Source: a bacterium (GTDB taxonomy: Archaea > Nanoarchaeota > Nanoarchaeia > Woesearchaeales > UBA10216). From it: a DNA stretch of 38,015 bases. Under the pieces are notes generated by a model. The model worked only from the letters and a program-made list of their open reading frames with translations, was not told where the DNA came from and made no database searches. The stretch spans positions 1 to 38,015 of the forward strand of contig JAAGZO010000777.1 of NCBI GenBank assembly GCA_024206195.1, written 5' to 3'. How positions within the stretch are numbered: the stretch's first letter is position 1; each line of letters opens with the position of its first letter. The position numbers and the translations under genes were made by a program. Positions 14,123-21,807 of this stretch are shown here, piece by piece.

Positions 14123-14629
14123 ATGAAAAAAAGAGGATATTTTTTTACCATAGATGCATTTATAGCAATGGGTGTTATGGTAATAGGTTTAATGCTCGTA
14201 CTTTTTTCTCATACTTATACACCTTATCAGGAACAGACAACGGTTCTAGCAAACAGCAACCTGAAGGACCTTTCAGTCCCTACAATTAAAGAAGTTAATG
14301 CTAACTCAGGATACATGTCTGAATTGAATACTCTTATTCGAAATGGTAACATAACCCAGATGGACAACACCATTCTTGAACAGGCAATTGAGTTTTGTTT
14401 AACTGGCAGAGAGGAGAATGCATCTGTTATTGTTGGAGAAGTCTGGACATCTGTTGAACAGGAGCAGTACGGGACTTCATTATGGATTGATGGTCTTTTG
14501 ATATTTGATACTGCAACAGAGAATCCTGATTCAAAGTTTCTTGCATCATCAAAGATGTTTGTGATTGGATACAACGCAACGCATACATGGGGTCCGATTA
14601 ATGTTGAGGTGAGAGCTTGGCAAAAATGA
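14123..14629 (+). CDS. Pilin-like protein with class III-type signal
   Basis: 168 aa. MKKRGYFFTIDAFIAMGVMVIGLMLVLF is a prepilin-like N-terminus of the KKRGxFFxxDA type seen in DPANN surface proteins. The head domain is about 135 residues with one Cys and three potential N-glycosylation sites (NIT, NAS, NAT). A CTTAAAAAG element about 29 nt upstream suggests a leaderless start. The end overlaps the next gene by an ATGA (14626-14629), so the two are translated together and may form a heteromeric pair of minor pilins (inference). Confidence 0.8.
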   Translation: MKKRGYFFTIDAFIAMGVMVIGLMLVLFSHTYTPYQEQTTVLANSNLKDLSVPTIKEVNANSGYMSELNTLIRNGNITQMDNTILEQAIEFCLTGREENASVIVGEVWTSVEQEQYGTSLWIDGLLIFDTATENPDSKFLASSKMFVIGYNATHTWGPINVEVRAWQK

Positions 14630-15756
14630 AGGGGAAAAAAGGGATGTTCTTTACATTCATGGCAGTTCTTATAGTTTCAGCTCTGCTATTTTCCTTTGCT
14701 CCGCAATCTTATGTCTCTGTAAAGCAAAAGACAGGTGTTATACAAGCCAGAGTAGATTCATCAAATAATTATGTTGAGAATGTAAAGGGGGTTTATCTTG
14801 AGAGAGCACTTCGTGTTGCCAGCCATAATGCTATTAAATCCCTTGTGTGGCGTGTTAATTATTCAGGGTATATACCTGAGGCCAATGTCCAGAGAAACTT
14901 TTCAGAGTTGGTACTAAGGGGAACTATGGATGGAGTGTCTGTTGATAGCTCTGGAGGTTGTGAAGCCTGCATAGCAAAAGACTTTATGATCGATTCAAAT
15001 CTTACATATTCTCTTGAAAAGATAGAAAATGCTTCGCGTGACTTCCTTAAGATAGAGACTGTCTTTGAAAAAGACACAATTAAGATTGAGCTGTTCCAGG
15101 ACAACACAACCGGACCCTGGCAGGTTGGAGCAAGAATGTACATAAATTATACTATTGAGGCAGGACTTGCAAACTGGACAATAACCAGGCAGAACCTCTC
15201 TACAAGGTTTAGCATAGAAGGTCTGCATAATCCTTTGATTCTCAGATCGAGAACCCTTCAAGGCGGTGCAACTGGCGGGTGGCATGATGCATCCAATGTA
15301 AGTAAAATTGTTGTTTCAAATCTAACTGAATATGAGTATGATAAAATGTCATCTATATTGGAACTAGGAAACATGACTTACATGTTCCGTTATGATGTTG
15401 CACCATCATTCTTACAAAGACTGTCTCCTTTAGTAGTGCCATTTGAGCCATCAGAGTGCTGTGGAATGGAGGTATTGATTAATCCAAATAAATTAGGATA
15501 TAATTCAGTAGCCCTGACTGCTAGTTATGGTTATAGAGATAAATCATATGTTGACTGGTGTATGTACACATTACTTTGTCCTCCAGATGATCCTATACCT
15601 ACTGCAGTTCACCAGTTCTATAATGTAAGCGGAGTAAGCACTTGTAGAGAGCAAGATAATTTCTTTGCCTTTAAACTGGATGCTAATACTTTGGCATACT
15701 ATGGCTGGGAGAACAATGGAACCCAGAATGCAACCCAGAGACAACCATGCGATTAA
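14626..15756 (+). CDS. Pilin-like, heavily N-glycosylation-site-rich surface protein
   Basis: 376 aa from the ATG at 14626, which overlaps the previous stop; a TTG at 14617 has better spacing to GAGGTGAG and is a possible alternative. The N-terminus MKGKKGMFFTFMAVLIVSALLFSFAP resembles a prepilin-type signal. The ~350-residue exterior has about 14 N-x-S/T sequons (NYS, NFS, NLT, NAS, NTT, NYT, NWT, NLS, NVS, NMT, NGT, NAT), pointing to a densely glycosylated outer protein. It has a few paired Cys (CEAC, ECC). Family unknown. Confidence 0.78.
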   Translation: MKGKKGMFFTFMAVLIVSALLFSFAPQSYVSVKQKTGVIQARVDSSNNYVENVKGVYLERALRVASHNAIKSLVWRVNYSGYIPEANVQRNFSELVLRGTMDGVSVDSSGGCEACIAKDFMIDSNLTYSLEKIENASRDFLKIETVFEKDTIKIELFQDNTTGPWQVGARMYINYTIEAGLANWTITRQNLSTRFSIEGLHNPLILRSRTLQGGATGGWHDASNVSKIVVSNLTEYEYDKMSSILELGNMTYMFRYDVAPSFLQRLSPLVVPFEPSECCGMEVLINPNKLGYNSVALTASYGYRDKSYVDWCMYTLLCPPDDPIPTAVHQFYNVSGVSTCREQDNFFAFKLDANTLAYYGWENNGTQNATQRQPCD

Positions 15757-15757
15757 A

Positions 15758-16225
15758 ATGCCATACTATGATGCGTTATCTGATGGCTATAACGAGCTGC
15801 ATGGAGAGGAGCAGCTGAAGAAGCTGGAAATAATAAAGAATAAGTTAAAGCCAAAGAAGACAGACAAAATTCTTGATGTTGGTTGCGGTACAGGTCTCTC
15901 AGAGATTCTTGGGAATGTAACTGGAATAGATCCTGCTGAAAAACTATTGAAAAAAGCAAAGATAAAAACTGTAAAAGGAGCAGCAGAAAAACTGCCTTTC
16001 AAAGACAATTCTTTTGATATTGTGATATCTGTTACTGCAATACACAACTTCAGTGATGCAGAAAAGGCAGTTAAAGAGATGAAAAGAGTCAGCAAAGGCA
16101 AAATTGTGATTAGTATTCTGAAGAAATCAGGGAACTTCAGCAAAATAAAGAAGATAATTGAGAAAAATCTTGAAATCGAGGATTCTGTTAAAGAAGAAAA
16201 AGATGAGATATTCTTCTGCAGATAG
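15758..16225 (+). CDS. Class I SAM-dependent methyltransferase
   Basis: 155 aa from the ATG at 15758, one base after the previous stop; the open frame upstream overlaps the pilin-like gene and is discarded. The SAM-binding motif I is clear (ILDVGCGTGLSEIL), followed by an acidic ligand region (VTGIDPAEKLL), motif IV (FDIVISVTAIHNF) and the EMKRV helix of Methyltransf_11-type enzymes. It is short, lacking extra substrate domains, so the substrate (small molecule, RNA or protein) cannot be read from sequence. It is co-oriented with and abutting the surface island, but it may simply be read through. Confidence 0.9.
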   Translation: MPYYDALSDGYNELHGEEQLKKLEIIKNKLKPKKTDKILDVGCGTGLSEILGNVTGIDPAEKLLKKAKIKTVKGAAEKLPFKDNSFDIVISVTAIHNFSDAEKAVKEMKRVSKGKIVISILKKSGNFSKIKKIIEKNLEIEDSVKEEKDEIFFCR

Positions 16226-16262
16226 CAAAAAATATTTAAAACATAAAGCAATGAATTGATTT

Positions 16263-17048
16263 ATGTTTAAAAAAACAGGTGCAAAATTTATATCGACATT
16301 TCTTCATAGTCTTTATCCTTTGAAATACAAGCAGCTCAGCAATAGGGGCATTAAGGATGCATTTGCATATTTTTTCATAATGCTCTTTGTATTTTCAATA
16401 ATCGCTTTATTGATTTCACTGCCTGCTCTGTTTACACTTGGCAGTCATCTTAATGCGCAGCTGTCAAAGTTTGAAACACTGAGCATTGATGTTGACATTG
16501 AAACAAAGGAACCTGTTGTTTTTGACAGACTGGGTGTTGTTGTTGATTCAACAGGCCAAACAGAATATGAAGGAAACAAGATACTCATAACAAAAGAGGA
16601 GCTAATAGGCAAGCCAGTGCTATGTTTATTATACAAACCAATGTGTCTTATCAGCGGAGAAGAAATACGCGCCCCAACATCGCAGTGGGAGAATGTGCTG
16701 GAAAACCAGGATTCATCAACACGTCTTGTCCAGTCCTTAATGATTGTTGCACTCCCTGCGCTTTTTGTAGTGCTCTACTGCTTCTTTGCTCTAAAATATT
16801 TGATTCTGATGCTGTTATTCTCAATCATAGGCTTTGTTATCACGCGAATACTGCTATTTGAGACACATTTTGTAAGGATATTCAAGATTGCACTTTACTC
16901 AACAACAATCATGGCATTGATAGAGATAATCAATCTAAGTTTTGGATACAAGCTCTACGGAGCTCCGTTGATACTTTTTGCAATTGTTTTTATAATTGGC
17001 CTGTTTATGATAATACACAAAAAAGGAGCGAGGGATATGCATGGATAG
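16263..17048 (+). CDS. Membrane protein, DUF1189-like
   Basis: 261 aa. The opening TFLHSLYPLKYKQLSNRGIKDAFAYFFI is typical of DUF1189 proteins, with one transmembrane helix near residues 35-60. A ~115-residue extracytoplasmic domain (beta-prone, GVVVDSTGQTEY, ILITKEEL, LISGEEI) follows, then a block of four hydrophobic helices to the C-terminus. The role of the family is unknown. A TATA-like AAATATTTAAAACA about 28 nt upstream indicates a leaderless mRNA. The last 8 nt overlap the next gene, so they are translationally coupled. Confidence 0.75.
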   Translation: MFKKTGAKFISTFLHSLYPLKYKQLSNRGIKDAFAYFFIMLFVFSIIALLISLPALFTLGSHLNAQLSKFETLSIDVDIETKEPVVFDRLGVVVDSTGQTEYEGNKILITKEELIGKPVLCLLYKPMCLISGEEIRAPTSQWENVLENQDSSTRLVQSLMIVALPALFVVLYCFFALKYLILMLLFSIIGFVITRILLFETHFVRIFKIALYSTTIMALIEIINLSFGYKLYGAPLILFAIVFIIGLFMIIHKKGARDMHG

Positions 17049-17478
17049 CGTAGATGAGATACAGAAGATAAACAATCTTGCAAGAGAATTAGTAAAACAT
17101 AATATCGCGTCGAATTCAGATGAGGCGCTTAGAAAAGCAGAGGAGATGGTCAAGGGAAAAGCCGAGCCAAATGGATTGAAAACCTTGGAAGAAGGCTTTA
17201 ATCGCGAGATAAGATCCACAAATCTAAGGATAGATGGTGTTATTCAGGAGGTAAGCGGTCTTAGAGACGGAATAGTTAAGATTGGAGACTATATTCATGA
17301 ATTAGAGGTAAAGATAGAGAAGCAGAGGAAGCAACAGTGTGAGGCTCCACAGCAAGCAGCAGCTCCTGAACCTTCAAAAGAGGAACCTAAGAAAGAGGAG
17401 CCAAAAGAGGAGAAAAAGAACGGATTTTCAGAAAAGGATGTATCCATAGAAAAAATCTTTTATTACGGCAAAAAGTAG
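17041..17478 (+). CDS. Unknown coiled-coil protein with charged tail
   Basis: 145 aa. Residues 1-45 form a helical module (MDSVDEIQKINNLARELVKHN...SDEALRKAEEMVKG) that recurs at the N-terminus of the next protein. Residues 50-100 are coiled-coil-like (IRSTNLRIDGVIQEVSGL). Residues 100-130 are an Ala/Pro/Glu/Lys low-complexity stretch. The protein ends in a short conserved-looking SIEKIFYYGKK. It is cytoplasmic, with no signal. It overlaps the DUF1189-like gene and may act with it at the membrane (inference). No family assigned. Confidence 0.72.
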   Translation: MDSVDEIQKINNLARELVKHNIASNSDEALRKAEEMVKGKAEPNGLKTLEEGFNREIRSTNLRIDGVIQEVSGLRDGIVKIGDYIHELEVKIEKQRKQQCEAPQQAAAPEPSKEEPKKEEPKEEKKNGFSEKDVSIEKIFYYGKK

Positions 17479-17492
17479 AGGCTTTTCAAAAT

Positions 17493-18035
17493 ATGGCTGA
17501 TGCTGAAGAACAGGAAAAAATAACCAAATTGGCAGGAACCCTTAAAGCTAGCGGGTTGGCTGCAAGCACAGAGGATGCGCTAGAAACCGCCAAGCGGATA
17601 ATCACCAAGGAACAAGGGCAGCCAGAGGAAAATCCTGTTGAAGAGAATAAGGATGAGAAACTGAATTCTTTTATTGAGAAAAAAGCGCCTTCTGAGCAAC
17701 AGCAAGAGATTATTTCTGTTGAAGAGCCAGAAATGCCTAATTTTATACCTAAGGAGCAATTTGACAGTGAGCCGCTGCCTGAGAAAGAGGAAATTAACGA
17801 GTCTTCTGATGGTGAAATGCTGCCTGAAGAAGAGCCCACTATTCAAGAGCCTGAAAAAGACCCATTTGATGATGATGAAGAAAGCCTTGACAAAGAAGAG
17901 GAAAAGTCAGAAACACAGAAAACACTGCCTAGTGTTGATGATCTCGAGGATATGTCAGAGCGAGATGCTCCTGACTATGATATAACAAAGGAGAAAAAGC
18001 CTCTGAAAGAGCTCATGGAAGAGGCGAAGGAATAG
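17493..18035 (+). CDS. Unknown acidic protein, related N-terminus to upstream gene
   Basis: 180 aa. The first 40 residues (EQEKITKLAGTLKASGLAASTEDALETAKRII) align with the start of the preceding protein, so the two share a helical module. The remainder is strongly acidic and Pro/Glu-rich (for example KDPFDDDEESLDKEEEK), probably disordered, ending in a helical KEKKPLKELMEEAKE. It lies 14 nt after the previous stop. A role as an acidic cytoplasmic adaptor is only a guess. Confidence 0.7.
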   Translation: MADAEEQEKITKLAGTLKASGLAASTEDALETAKRIITKEQGQPEENPVEENKDEKLNSFIEKKAPSEQQQEIISVEEPEMPNFIPKEQFDSEPLPEKEEINESSDGEMLPEEEPTIQEPEKDPFDDDEESLDKEEEKSETQKTLPSVDDLEDMSERDAPDYDITKEKKPLKELMEEAKE

Positions 18036-18232
18036 CTGTTTCTTTGAATGGATTTGCAGTTATCACAAAATTTATATACTACTTTAGAGAACTAACACTA
18101 TATATAGTAATCATACAGCGATTTCATAGATACTATAATATATATCTTGTATAACGATAATCTTTATATAGAGACTGTGACTACTGTGTAATAAATAATC
18201 AATAAAAACTTATATTTGGGGGTAAATCAAAA
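18036..18232 (+). promoter_or_regulatory. Long promoter/leader region of the S-layer-like gene
   Basis: 197 bp with several TATA-like elements: AAATTTATATAC near 18069-18080, a perfect 12-bp palindrome ACTATATATAGT at 18097-18108, an AT-rich ATAATATATAT at 18136-18146, and TCTTTATATAGAG at 18161-18173. The last predicts a transcript start near 18190-18195 and a leader of about 40 nt with Shine-Dalgarno GGGGGT (18218-18223). Multiple promoters suit an abundant envelope protein. Confidence 0.6.
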
Positions 18233-20269
18233 ATGGCAAAAATAAAAAAAGCGTTTTTTGTACTAGCATTACTTATGCTAAGTCTTACGCTCGTGGTTGC
18301 AATTAAAGCAGCAACTTTTGATTCTACTGTTCTTACAAGCCCGATAGACGGCGCAGTAGATACAGACGGGGATGTTACCTTTTTGGCAACAACCGATACA
18401 GTAAGTTTTCCAAATGCTGATAGCTGTGTTCTATACACAAATGTTTCAGGATGGAGTGTAAAGGCTACAAATTCTAGTCTTTTGAACAATGAAACAGCTT
18501 CATTCCAGCTTGATGGAATCGCAGACAACACAGTTCTTGAGTGGAATGTTGAATGTTCAAACACAACAGACACCTCAATGGCAGCAACTAACTCAACACT
18601 TACAATAAATATTAACGATGCTCCTGCATTCACTGCTACAATACCTGCACAGGTAAAGGCAGAGGATGCTGACCCATGGACACTTGATCTGGACAACTAT
18701 GCATCAGATGCAGAGGACACCCAGACACAGCTTACATGGTCAACTACAGGAGGCAACACATCACTTGTTGGTATTTCAATTAACCCAACAACCCATGTTG
18801 TTACATTCACACCTGTTGCTAACGCAAACGGTGCAACAACTGTTACATTCAGAGTAACCGATACTGGTGCTCTATATGATGAACAGGCTGTTACAGTAAC
18901 ACTAACATCAGTTCTTGACGATGCAGCTCTTACAGTAACTGATCTAAACCTTGGAAGCACTTCAACAGAAAGAAGCAACCCAGAGGCAGATGATGAGGAA
19001 GATGAAGAGAATTACGTATCTGGAACTGTTTCATTAAGAAACACAGGAGATATTGAAATAACAGATCTTGGAGCTTCAGCTAGCTACGCAAGCGGTTATT
19101 CCTCAAGTCTACTTAACCTAACATATGACTTTGGCGGAACAACCACATTGAACCCTGGCGAAAGCACAACAGTAACTGTTACAGCAAGAATTCCTGAGAA
19201 TCTTCCATCAATTGACGATGATTATGCAGAGACATCATTCAATGTTGCTACATTGACCTTCAGCGGAACAAGTTCAGCTGACGCTAGCACAGTATCTGAT
19301 GCATCAGCACTTACAATGCAGGCAGAGAACAAGCTAGAGATCAAGAAGGTTTACATTATAATTAACGGCGAAAGAGACAAGATTGACGATGGAGACGAAG
19401 TAAAAGACGTTAAGCCTGGCGACACAGTTGAGGTTGAGGTTGAAGCAGAGAACAAGTTAAGAGACGAGTCAAACCTTGACATTGAAAACGTTGAAGTACA
19501 GGTTATAATTGATCAGGGAGACCTAGACATCGATGAAGAAGAAGACATGGATGCAATAGACCCTGAGAGCACAGAGACAAAAACCGTAACCTTTGACGTT
19601 GAAGACGATGCAGAGGCTGACAACTACGAAATGTTCATTTATGTAAAGGGAGAAGATGAGAACGACGCAGATCACGGCGAGATGTGGAAAATAGAGCTAA
19701 GAGTAGAGAAAGAGAGTCACGAGATTGACATCAAGAGAGCAGACTTTAGCCCATCATCCGTAGACTGTGGAGACTCAAGCCAGCTTCAGATAAGAATCGT
19801 AAATATCGGCAGAAGGGATGAGGACGAGGTAACACTAAGAATAGATGTTCCTGGAATCAACTTCGGCGAGATATTGAACTACCTTGAAATGGACGAAGGC
19901 GATGATATGACCAAGACCTTCAATGTACCAGTTCCTGCTGACACAAAGACAGGCAACTACAGGGCAACCATTGAGACGTACTACGATTCAGACCACCTGA
20001 GCCACACAGAGACAACCCACCTTGCAGTAAAATGCGGTGACGACACACCAGTAACTCCACCTGTGGTTATACCACCTGTTGTAGATGATGACGACGATGA
20101 CGTTATCGTAATACCAACACCAGGAGATGATGTTGTTATTGCACAGCCACCAGCAGATGATGAACCAGCAGTTGGCGGATCAACACTATACATTGTATTG
20201 CTTGTTATTGCAATCGTTGTAGTGCTTGTAGCTGGAATCTTCTTAGTAACACTTCTAATGAGGAAGTGA
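18233..20269 (+). CDS. S-layer-like surface protein with cadherin-like and COG1361-type domains
   Basis: 678 aa. The signal peptide is residues 1-26. An N-terminal beta domain is followed by a cadherin-like Ig domain at about 130-228 (APAFTATIPAQVKAEDADPW...VTFRVTDTG). Two or more COG1361-type beta domains follow at 235-350 and 370-600 (VSLRNTGDIEIT; LQIRIVNIGRRDEDEVTLRI). A Pro/Asp linker spans 604-645 and a C-terminal transmembrane anchor 651-674 ends in LMRK. This architecture matches S-layer or major surface proteins of DPANN archaea. It has several N-x-S/T sites and is very acidic. Codon use (ACA, GCA, AAC, GAC) differs from the T-ending style of the Cys-rich genes. It is followed by a T-rich terminator. 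Confidence 0.88.
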   Translation: MAKIKKAFFVLALLMLSLTLVVAIKAATFDSTVLTSPIDGAVDTDGDVTFLATTDTVSFPNADSCVLYTNVSGWSVKATNSSLLNNETASFQLDGIADNTVLEWNVECSNTTDTSMAATNSTLTININDAPAFTATIPAQVKAEDADPWTLDLDNYASDAEDTQTQLTWSTTGGNTSLVGISINPTTHVVTFTPVANANGATTVTFRVTDTGALYDEQAVTVTLTSVLDDAALTVTDLNLGSTSTERSNPEADDEEDEENYVSGTVSLRNTGDIEITDLGASASYASGYSSSLLNLTYDFGGTTTLNPGESTTVTVTARIPENLPSIDDDYAETSFNVATLTFSGTSSADASTVSDASALTMQAENKLEIKKVYIIINGERDKIDDGDEVKDVKPGDTVEVEVEAENKLRDESNLDIENVEVQVIIDQGDLDIDEEEDMDAIDPESTETKTVTFDVEDDAEADNYEMFIYVKGEDENDADHGEMWKIELRVEKESHEIDIKRADFSPSSVDCGDSSQLQIRIVNIGRRDEDEVTLRIDVPGINFGEILNYLEMDEGDDMTKTFNVPVPADTKTGNYRATIETYYDSDHLSHTETTHLAVKCGDDTPVTPPVVIPPVVDDDDDDVIVIPTPGDDVVIAQPPADDEPAVGGSTLYIVLLVIAIVVVLVAGIFLVTLLMRK

Positions 20270-20273
20270 TTAC

Positions 20274-20308
20274 TTTTTTCTTTTTTTCTTTTCTTATTCT
20301 TTATTTTT
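20274..20308 (+). terminator. T-rich terminator after the S-layer-like gene
   Basis: Four successive T-runs (T6, T7, T4, T5) follow within 35 nt of the stop codon, a typical strong archaeal U-tract terminator. Confidence 0.7.
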
Positions 20309-20377
20309 ATATATAAATCAAAAGGTTTAAATAGTGCTATATTACAGTATTATTAAAAAAAAGGGGTTTGGCTTAAT

Positions 20378-21193
20378 ATGGAGTTCAAGGTTAGAAAGAT
20401 AGAGAATCCTAACATAAACAAGTATCAAAAGGATGAACTTACCATTGCTTATAATTTCTCAACGCGAATCTATGATGAATTTGGCACATTTGTCAAAGCT
20501 ATAGTGCTCTTTGGCAGCACTGCAAGGAAGACCTCAAAAGCAGGTAAAAGCGATATTGACATTCTAATCATAGTTGATGATGTTACAATTGAATTCTCAT
20601 CTGAATTAGTGGAAACATACAGGATAATCATAGAGAAGACTGTGGGAGAGATATCCTCGAGGCTGCACGTAACAAGCCTTAAGCTGAGCAGCTTCTGGGA
20701 ATATGTTAGGGCAGGAGACCCGATTGGAATTAATATTCTTAGAGAAGGAGTGGCTCTGTTGGATACTGGTTTCTTTGATCCGTTGCACTCTCTGTTAGTT
20801 CGAGGAAGGATAAGACCAAGCCCCGAAGCAGTATGGACTTACTTCACCCGAGCGCCAAGGACCGTGCACAACTCGAAATGGCATCTTATGCAGGCCACTC
20901 TTGATCTTTATTGGGCAGTGATTGATGCAGCACACGCTGTGCTGATGAAGCTCGGTGAAACACCGCCGAGTCCAAACCATGTTTCAGACCTGATCGAAGA
21001 AAAACTGGTCAAGACAAAGATGGTTGAAAAGAAGTACGCAGATATTATGAGGAAGTTCTACGAAGTGCAGAAGAAGATACTCTACCGCGAGGTAAAGGAC
21101 ATCTCTGGCAGGCAATACGAGGAATACCTCAAGCTTGCAACAGACTTTGTCAACAGGATGGAAACAGTCATCCAGCAAAAGCAAAATATTTAA
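20378..21193 (+). CDS. Fused minimal nucleotidyltransferase-HEPN protein
   Basis: 271 aa. Residues about 40-70 hold a Pol-beta-type minimal nucleotidyltransferase motif, FGSTARKTSKAGKSDIDILI, with the GS and the D-x-D metal ligands. The C-terminal half (about 150-262) is helical and resembles a HEPN-type domain (WHLMQATLDLYWAVIDAAHAVLM, then TPPSPNHVSDLI); the RNase R-x4-6-H motif is not obvious. MNT and HEPN often occur as separate antitoxin/toxin genes; here they are one chain, as in many DPANN genomes. Activity (AMP or other nucleotide transfer) is inferred. TATA GGTTTAAATAG lies near 20323-20333. Confidence 0.85.
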   Translation: MEFKVRKIENPNINKYQKDELTIAYNFSTRIYDEFGTFVKAIVLFGSTARKTSKAGKSDIDILIIVDDVTIEFSSELVETYRIIIEKTVGEISSRLHVTSLKLSSFWEYVRAGDPIGINILREGVALLDTGFFDPLHSLLVRGRIRPSPEAVWTYFTRAPRTVHNSKWHLMQATLDLYWAVIDAAHAVLMKLGETPPSPNHVSDLIEEKLVKTKMVEKKYADIMRKFYEVQKKILYREVKDISGRQYEEYLKLATDFVNRMETVIQQKQNI

Positions 21194-21216
21194 ACGCTTT
21201 CTGGTTACATTCTTTT

Positions 21217-21807
21217 ATGGACTTTACACAGCATAAGGAAATCTTTCTTAGCAAGAAGGATAAATCAATAAAGGGATCTGTTGATGAGGGCGTGAAAGGG
21301 ATAATTGAAGCGCTAAACTCAAGGGAGGAATATTTTACAACCTCTTCCTGCGCTGGGAGGATAGTTCTTGTTTGTCATGCTGACAGGAAAAAGGAGTCTG
21401 AAATAATATTTGCAAAGCACGGCACGGTTTCTCTGAAAGAACTTAAGAAAGTAACTTGTGAGGATGATGTCTGGCTGAAACAGGAATCCTTTATTCTGCA
21501 TGTCACTTGCAGGGATATTGAAGCAGCACAGAAACTATTAGATTCAGCTGATGCAGCAGGTTTTAGGAAGTCAGGCATTTCTACAACAAAGAGAAAGATA
21601 ATTGTTGAGATTATTGGAGCAGAGCATATAGAAGCCATAGTTTCCAAGGCTGGCAAAATTGTTGTTAGCGATGAACTTCTTCAGATACTCATTGATGAAG
21701 CTAACAAAAGAATGAAAGATAATAAGAAGAAGATAAAACGATTCTACTCCATTCTTGTTCCTGACCAAAGCACCCAGTGTTCTGCATCAGGAGCTGATTC
21801 TCCATAA
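21217..21807 (+). CDS. taw3: tRNA-Phe wyosine methyltransferase Tyw3
   Basis: 196 aa. It methylates the N4 position of the wyosine-type base at position 37 of tRNA-Phe. The family start FLSKKDKSIKGSVDEGV and the signature TTSSCAGRIVL are present, with a conserved His/Trp block (HGTVS, DDVWLKQESFILHVTCRD) and RKSGI. Length is normal for the family. A TATA element ATATTTAAAC lies about 28 nt before the ATG (leaderless). The last 64 nt overlap the convergent TIM-barrel gene, and the final ~15 residues (QSTQCSASGADSP) look non-conserved, as if the stop has drifted into the neighbour. Confidence 0.92.
   Translation: MDFTQHKEIFLSKKDKSIKGSVDEGVKGIIEALNSREEYFTTSSCAGRIVLVCHADRKKESEIIFAKHGTVSLKELKKVTCEDDVWLKQESFILHVTCRDIEAAQKLLDSADAAGFRKSGISTTKRKIIVEIIGAEHIEAIVSKAGKIVVSDELLQILIDEANKRMKDNKKKIKRFYSILVPDQSTQCSASGADSP

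Noticed and set aside
18097..18108. 12-bp palindrome as a recombination or attachment site
   Set aside because: It is a simple TA-rich palindrome in a promoter region with no second copy or integrase nearby; a promoter element is simpler.
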